Shown: positions 60,643 through 64,000 of the stretch, in pieces
How the letters are laid out: each line of letters begins with the position of its first letter
How positions within the stretch are numbered: the first letter of the stretch is position 1
NCBI GenBank assembly: GCA_017538255.1
Contig: JAFYJD010000020.1
Coordinates: 17,176 to 81,175, forward strand
Direction: 5' to 3'
DNA length: 64,000 nt
Source: Clostridia bacterium
Lineage (GTDB): Bacteria > Bacillota > Clostridia > Christensenellales > CAG-138
Notes under the pieces: generated by a model
The model's database searches: none
Told to the model about the DNA's origin: nothing
Seen by the model: the letters and a program-made list of their open reading frames with translations, nothing else
Made by a program: the position numbers and the translations under genes

Positions 60643-61881
60643 TTACGGCAGCAGGATCGAGCCCGCTTCAAACAGCATATAGGGCACGGTCTGGCAGGGG
60701 TTGTTTATGTCGGGGGTTACGTAGTTTCCGACTATGCCACCAAGAGGGCCTGTGCCCCAGATATAGAGCGCGCCGTCCTTTGTTACTGCGATAACGACGC
60801 TGTCGCCGACGCTTGCGAACGCCACGTTTTCGAGCACCTTTACGGGGGTTTTGACCACGTTGTATTTCAACCCGTGATTATCGTATTCCTCGCCGCCGTT
60901 ATCGTTGCCGATGCAGGATAAACGGTTGCTTCCGCTCATATACAGCGCGCTGTCGCTCGTGATGAACGCGGAAAACTCGCCGTTCGACACGGCATAGATG
61001 ATGCTGCCGAACACCTGCGCGGGAAGGGCTTGATAGGAATAGACGCCGGAAGGCATTTCGAAATCATCGCTGCCGAATATGCCGGGCTCATATTTGCCGC
61101 AGCCTAAAAGTGTGCCGTCGCGCTTTATCGCATAGGAACACTCGGAAGAGGTGTACGCGTATACTACGTCATCAAGCACCTTTTCGGGTACTATGCATTT
61201 TCCCGGCGCGGTGATCCCGGACTCGCCCCAATTGTTGATTCCCCAGGTGATGAGTTCGCCGCTTTCATTTATATAGGAACGCACGCCTGTGAGCCTTTTT
61301 GCGCCGGTCGCAACCTTTGTCGGCGTGAGCACATCACCGGAAACGAGCGTGCCCTCATAACGGATATCGTGCACAACGCCCCAGACGTATATGCTGCCGT
61401 CCTTTGTTAGCGCGGTGGTGGAGTAGATGGTACACGCGACGTCGACAACGTCGTCAAGCACCTTCACGGGGGAGGTCCGGCCTGCGTCCCCCACGTAGAG
61501 GCTGACGGTATTGCTTGATCCGCCGTTGCCGACTAGACCGCTGAAGTTTTGCCCCCAAGCCCAGAGCGTCCCGTCTTTTTTGATCGCTGCGGTGTGATAA
61601 CTGCCGCAGCTTACCAGTACCGCGTCGTCAAGAACTTTTACGGGGGTTTTGGAATCCTCGGTCGTGCCGTTGCCGAGTTGACCGTAAGTGTTTTGTCCCC
61701 AGGTATAGAGGCTCCCGTCCCCCATTATCGCTGCGCAGAAGTCGCTGCCCGCAGCGACCGTGTTTGCGAACGTCTCGGTCGCAGGGCGTATAGAGGCCTT
61801 GCTAGGCTTGGTGCCGCACGCCGCGGCGCCGAGCATAAGTATTGCGAAAATAGCGGAGAAAATGCGCGATTTCATTCTCAT
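60643..61881 (-). CDS. RCC1-repeat lipoprotein
   Basis: 412 residues from the ATG at 61881 (SD AAAGGAT); the next in-frame ATG is two codons on. Signal peptide with lipobox GAAAC, then seven RCC1-type repeats with W/G-rich strands (SLYTWGQNTYGQLGNGT, TLWAWGQNFSGLVGNGG, SIYVWGVV, ELITWGINNWGESG, TLLGCGK, ALYMSGSN, ALYIWGTGPLGG). Seven repeats would close one beta-propeller. It is anchored outside the membrane and resembles the C-terminal propeller of the M56 protein 39 bases downstream, so the two may bind the same ligand or each other. Confidence 0.88.
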   Translation of the reverse strand: MRMKSRIFSAIFAILMLGAAACGTKPSKASIRPATETFANTVAAGSDFCAAIMGDGSLYTWGQNTYGQLGNGTTEDSKTPVKVLDDAVLVSCGSYHTAAIKKDGTLWAWGQNFSGLVGNGGSSNTVSLYVGDAGRTSPVKVLDDVVDVACTIYSTTALTKDGSIYVWGVVHDIRYEGTLVSGDVLTPTKVATGAKRLTGVRSYINESGELITWGINNWGESGITAPGKCIVPEKVLDDVVYAYTSSECSYAIKRDGTLLGCGKYEPGIFGSDDFEMPSGVYSYQALPAQVFGSIIYAVSNGEFSAFITSDSALYMSGSNRLSCIGNDNGGEEYDNHGLKYNVVKTPVKVLENVAFASVGDSVVIAVTKDGALYIWGTGPLGGIVGNYVTPDINNPCQTVPYMLFEAGSILLP

Positions 61882-61925
61882 AGTGCCGATCCTTTCTCTA
61901 TGGTTGATCCTTGCCTTTTCGGAAC

Positions 61926-62288
61926 TCATTCCCTATGGCTGTCGATGAGTTTTTTCAGTTCTTCGGCTTCGCTTTTGGAGATGGTCTTGCCGCCGAGAAA
62001 CGAAACGAGGAAACGGGGGAGCGAGCCGTCGAAGGTGTGCGCCATAAATGTTTCGCTCTCCTGCTTTTCAACATTGGTGCGCGGTATGAGCGATCTGACG
62101 ACCGCGTCGACGTTTTGAACATAGCCCTTTTCGCTCATCCTGCGGATCATCGTAAAAGTGGTGGATTTTTTCCAGCCGAGTTGATCGTCGCAGAGTTTGA
62201 CGAGCTGCATAGAGGAAAGAGGCTCGTTCTCCCAAATGATGCACATAAAGCGATAGTCGCTTTCGCACAGTCTGCCGGTGTGTTCCAT
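61926..62288 (-). CDS. BlaI/MecI-type winged-helix repressor
   Basis: 120 residues; AAAGGAGATAG precedes the ATG. Winged helix: CESDYRFMCIIWENEPLSS, KKSTTFTMIRRMSEKGYVQ (recognition helix and wing); C-terminal dimerisation helices. BlaI is inactivated by cleavage near its C-terminal helix at Asn-Phe; here the equivalent region reads FLVSFLGGK, so Ser-Phe is a possible site (inference). It should repress its own operon, which also encodes the RCC1 lipoprotein and the M56-RCC1 protein. Confidence 0.9.
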   Translation of the reverse strand: MEHTGRLCESDYRFMCIIWENEPLSSMQLVKLCDDQLGWKKSTTFTMIRRMSEKGYVQNVDAVVRSLIPRTNVEKQESETFMAHTFDGSLPRFLVSFLGGKTISKSEAEELKKLIDSHRE

Positions 62289-62318
62289 AATTCTATCTCC
62301 TTTATTTGCGCAGGATGA

Positions 62319-62369
62319 CTATTGTCAACCTGTTGTGTGTAGTTTACAACAATAGACCGACCTTGTCAA
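62319..62369 (-). promoter_or_regulatory. Promoter and candidate BlaI-like operators
   Basis: Minus strand TTGACA (62364-62369), 17 bases, TAAACT (62341-62346). Two overlapping dyads cover the -10 and start region: CTATTGT/ACAATAG (62319-62325 with 62349-62355) and TGTTGT/ACAACA (62331-62336 with 62346-62351). A dimeric repressor bound here would block polymerase. The sequence is not the classic TACA-n-TGTA of BlaI sites. Confidence 0.6.
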
Positions 62370-62440
62370 GCCGCTTCGCAAGCCGAAAAACAATATATTG
62401 TTTTAAGCACCATCTGCGCCCTCCCCGTTTTTGAATATAC

Positions 62441-62469
62441 TTGAACTTGATTTGTAAATCCTTTATAAT
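62441..62469 (+). promoter_or_regulatory. Promoter of buk
   Basis: TTGAAC (62441-62446), 17 bases, TATAAT (62464-62469). Confidence 0.7.
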
Positions 62470-62528
62470 ATTCGTGTAAAAACGCGCCGAAGCGCGAAAG
62501 AAACCATAATAAATAAGGAGCAATAACT

Positions 62529-63611
62529 ATGTCCAAGGCATTCCGTATTCTTGCAATCAATCCCGGTTCAACCTCGACCAAGGTAGGCGTATACGACGGT
62601 GAAACCAAGGTGTTCGAAGGCGTTGTTCGCCACACCGCAGAAGAACTCGCAAAGTGCGGCTCGATCATCGAGCAGGCGCCGATGCGTATGGCTCTCATAA
62701 AGAAACTGCTCGAGGAGCACGATGTCGATCTTGCAACGGTCGACGCGTTCATCGGCAGGGGCGGTATCGTAAAGCCGATGCTCAGCGGCGTCTACACCGT
62801 CAACGACGCCCTGCTCGACGATCTCAAAAATCTGCCCTCGGCACAGCGCCACGCTTCCGCGCTCGGCGGCATCTTTGCCCGTCAACTCGGCGACGAGTAC
62901 AATAAGCCCAGTTTTATCGCGGATCCCGTAGTGGTGGACGAGCGTGCCGATATCGCAAAGGTAACGGGTCTGCCCCAGGTGGAGCGCACCTGCGTTTTCC
63001 ATTGCCTAAACCAGAAGGCGAGCGCGCGTATGTACTGCAAGGAGCACGGCAAAAAGTATAACGAAGTGAATCTCATCGTCGCGCATATGGGCGGCGGCAT
63101 CACGGTCGGCGCGCACGAAAAGGGCGTCGTCGTCGACGTCAACGACGGCATAGCGGGAGAGGGTCCGTTCAGCCCCGAACGCACGGGCAGCATCCCGATG
63201 AAACTCGTGCTCGATATGTGCTACAGCGGCGAGTACACAAAGGAACAACTTTACGGCTTCTGCTCCAAGGCGGGCGGCTTCGTCGCGCATATGAACACCA
63301 ACTCCGCGCTCGATGTTGAAAACGCAATGCTCGCGGGCGACGAAAAGGCAAAGAAGGTCTTCGACGCCCTCGGCTACAATGTGGCAAAAACCATCGGCGA
63401 AATGGCGACCGTACTCAAAGGCACCGCCGAGGCGATAATCCTCACGGGCGGTCTGGCGTACTCTAAGCCCCTGTGCAACTATATAAAGGAAATGGTCGGC
63501 TTCATCGCGCCGGTTGTCGTATACCCCGGCGAAAGCGAACTCGAAGCGCTCGTCGGCGGCGCGATCCGCGTGCTTTCCGGCGAGGAAGAGGCGCGCGCTT
63601 ACGGCGCATAA
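62529..63611 (+). CDS. buk: Butyrate kinase
   Basis: 360-residue acetokinase-superfamily enzyme that makes ATP from butyryl phosphate, the last step of the phosphotransbutyrylase/kinase route. ILAINPGSTSTKVGVYDGE, AHMGGGITVGAHEKG, ERTGSIPMK and ILTGGLAYSK are the ATP- and substrate-binding motifs. TAAGGAGCAA precedes the ATG. ptb, usually adjacent, is not here. Branched-chain kinases are similar, but length and motifs fit Buk. Confidence 0.94.
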   Translation: MSKAFRILAINPGSTSTKVGVYDGETKVFEGVVRHTAEELAKCGSIIEQAPMRMALIKKLLEEHDVDLATVDAFIGRGGIVKPMLSGVYTVNDALLDDLKNLPSAQRHASALGGIFARQLGDEYNKPSFIADPVVVDERADIAKVTGLPQVERTCVFHCLNQKASARMYCKEHGKKYNEVNLIVAHMGGGITVGAHEKGVVVDVNDGIAGEGPFSPERTGSIPMKLVLDMCYSGEYTKEQLYGFCSKAGGFVAHMNTNSALDVENAMLAGDEKAKKVFDALGYNVAKTIGEMATVLKGTAEAIILTGGLAYSKPLCNYIKEMVGFIAPVVVYPGESELEALVGGAIRVLSGEEEARAYGA

Positions 63612-63631
63612 CCCCATAATACCGAATAGTT

Positions 63632-63666
63632 CCCGCCCGTCTAGCAAGTTCTCGGCGGGCGTTTTT
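63632..63666 (+). terminator. Terminator after buk
   Basis: Stem CCCGCC (63632-63637) with GGCGGG (63654-63659) followed by a T run. Confidence 0.7.
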
Positions 63667-63719
63667 ATGGGACGCACGGATTGCGATTCATAATATATAG
63701 GATAACGAAAGGAGCAAGG

Positions 63720-63782
63720 ATGGTTTTTGCACAAAAAAATCCAATGTACGACAGAAAAATCGGAGAAGTGCGCGGGTGTTAA
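63720..63782 (+). CDS. Possible 20-residue peptide gene
   Basis: A strong SD (AAAGGAGCAAGG) precedes an ATG opening MVFAQKNPMYDRKIGEVRGC and a stop. No promoter is clear and no homologue recognised; it may be chance, but the SD match is good. Confidence 0.25.
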   Translation: MVFAQKNPMYDRKIGEVRGC

Positions 63783-63810
63783 AATATTTCCAAAATATTG
63801 AAAAAAGTGC

Positions 63811-63839
63811 TTGACAAATGAAACGCGTTGAAGTATAAT
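63811..63839 (+). promoter_or_regulatory. rRNA-operon promoter
   Basis: Consensus TTGACA (63811-63816), 17 bases, consensus TATAAT (63834-63839). Confidence 0.85.
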
Positions 63840-63845
63840 GGTCAG

Positions 63846-64000
63846 GCTCTCCCAAAAAGAGCGCAGCACCTTGAAAACCGTATAGTGAGACCAAGAACCG
63901 TTCGTTCATTGAGAGATGAACGGACACGCGCAGAAAGGCTTTTTGAAAGAGGAGCCGAGTAAGCAAAAGTAATTTTGAGACGACCGGCGGTCTGTGGAAC
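63846..64000 (+). other. Leader of an rRNA operon (16S lies beyond the edge)
   Basis: The sequence CAGCACCTTGAAAACCGTAT followed by a hairpin (CGTTCAT/ATGAACG near 63904-63925) and AGCAAAAGTAATTTTGAGA is the kind of leader found before 16S rRNA in Bacillota. No 16S start (AGAGTTTGATC) appears before 64000. Confidence 0.65.

Noticed and set aside
57952..62288. A true beta-lactam resistance (bla/mec) operon
   Set aside because: No penicillin-binding sensor domain, beta-lactamase or PBP2a-like gene is present; the sensor region is RCC1-like.
63840..64000. 16S rRNA gene within the window
   Set aside because: Only promoter and leader are present; the conserved 16S 5' end does not appear before position 64000.

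Overview
This window looks like chromosomal DNA from an anaerobic, butyrate-forming member of the class Clostridia (Bacillota), possibly an uncultured lineage. The evidence is a PolC-type replicase, a SCIFF/ranthipeptide pair, PepV, HemZ, a bifunctional Rel, a flavodiiron protein carrying its own rubredoxin, crotonase plus 3-hydroxybutyryl-CoA dehydrogenase, and butyrate kinase. Coding density is high, base composition is moderately GC-rich, and SD-led genes use many TTG and GTG starts. No transposase, prophage, tRNA or CRISPR array was seen. The 16S gene itself lies just beyond the right edge, where an rRNA-type promoter and leader are present.

Layout. 1-6.2 kb (minus): a lipoprotein cut by the window edge, an ABC exporter with a VanY-like D,D-carboxypeptidase, and murG coupled to a cation-diffusion facilitator. 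6.4-10.1 kb (minus): crt-hbd and an M3-like metallopeptidase lipoprotein with a pentapeptide minisatellite. 10.2-15.7 kb (plus, with ung on minus): TSCPD protein, TrmH methyltransferase and a membrane protein; then SCIFF peptide, its radical SAM maturase and an Orn/Lys/Arg decarboxylase. 15.7-23.8 kb: a lipoprotein, an orphan radical SAM enzyme, pepV, a frameshifted pepF and two secreted choice-of-anchor J/dockerin proteins. 23.9-42.9 kb (almost all minus): flavodiiron protein, the recJ-apt-rel-dtd-MBL-hemZ operon, a TIGR04086-like membrane protein, yajC, polC-ispG, a nitroreductase and a Na/Pi symporter. 43-49 kb (plus): lspA-rluD followed by a run of small accessory genes (GNAT, two NUDIX proteins, small membrane proteins, nucleoside phosphorylase, HEAT-repeat RNA methyltransferase). 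49-54 kb: rpmG-secE-nusG-rplK-rplA, cysK-cysE and an AT-rich lipoprotein island. 54.7-62.3 kb (minus): tandem CNNM/CBS transporters with a GNAT gene, then a BlaI / RCC1 lipoprotein / M56-RCC1 locus. 62.5-64 kb (plus): butyrate kinase and the start of an rRNA operon.

The strongest candidates for new biology are: (1) a BlaI-BlaR1-like regulatory locus in which the M56 sensor protease carries an extracytoplasmic RCC1 propeller and is co-transcribed with a free seven-repeat RCC1 lipoprotein, behind a promoter that carries dyads and with no beta-lactamase nearby; (2) a PolC whose built-in 3'-5' exonuclease domain is still recognisable but has lost its acidic catalytic motifs; (3) two accessory-gene insertions that left duplicated flanks, one regenerating the last 100 bp of the pseudouridine synthase gene and one splitting a convergent terminator. 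All calls rest on reading translations and motifs by eye; no database search or computed statistic was available.
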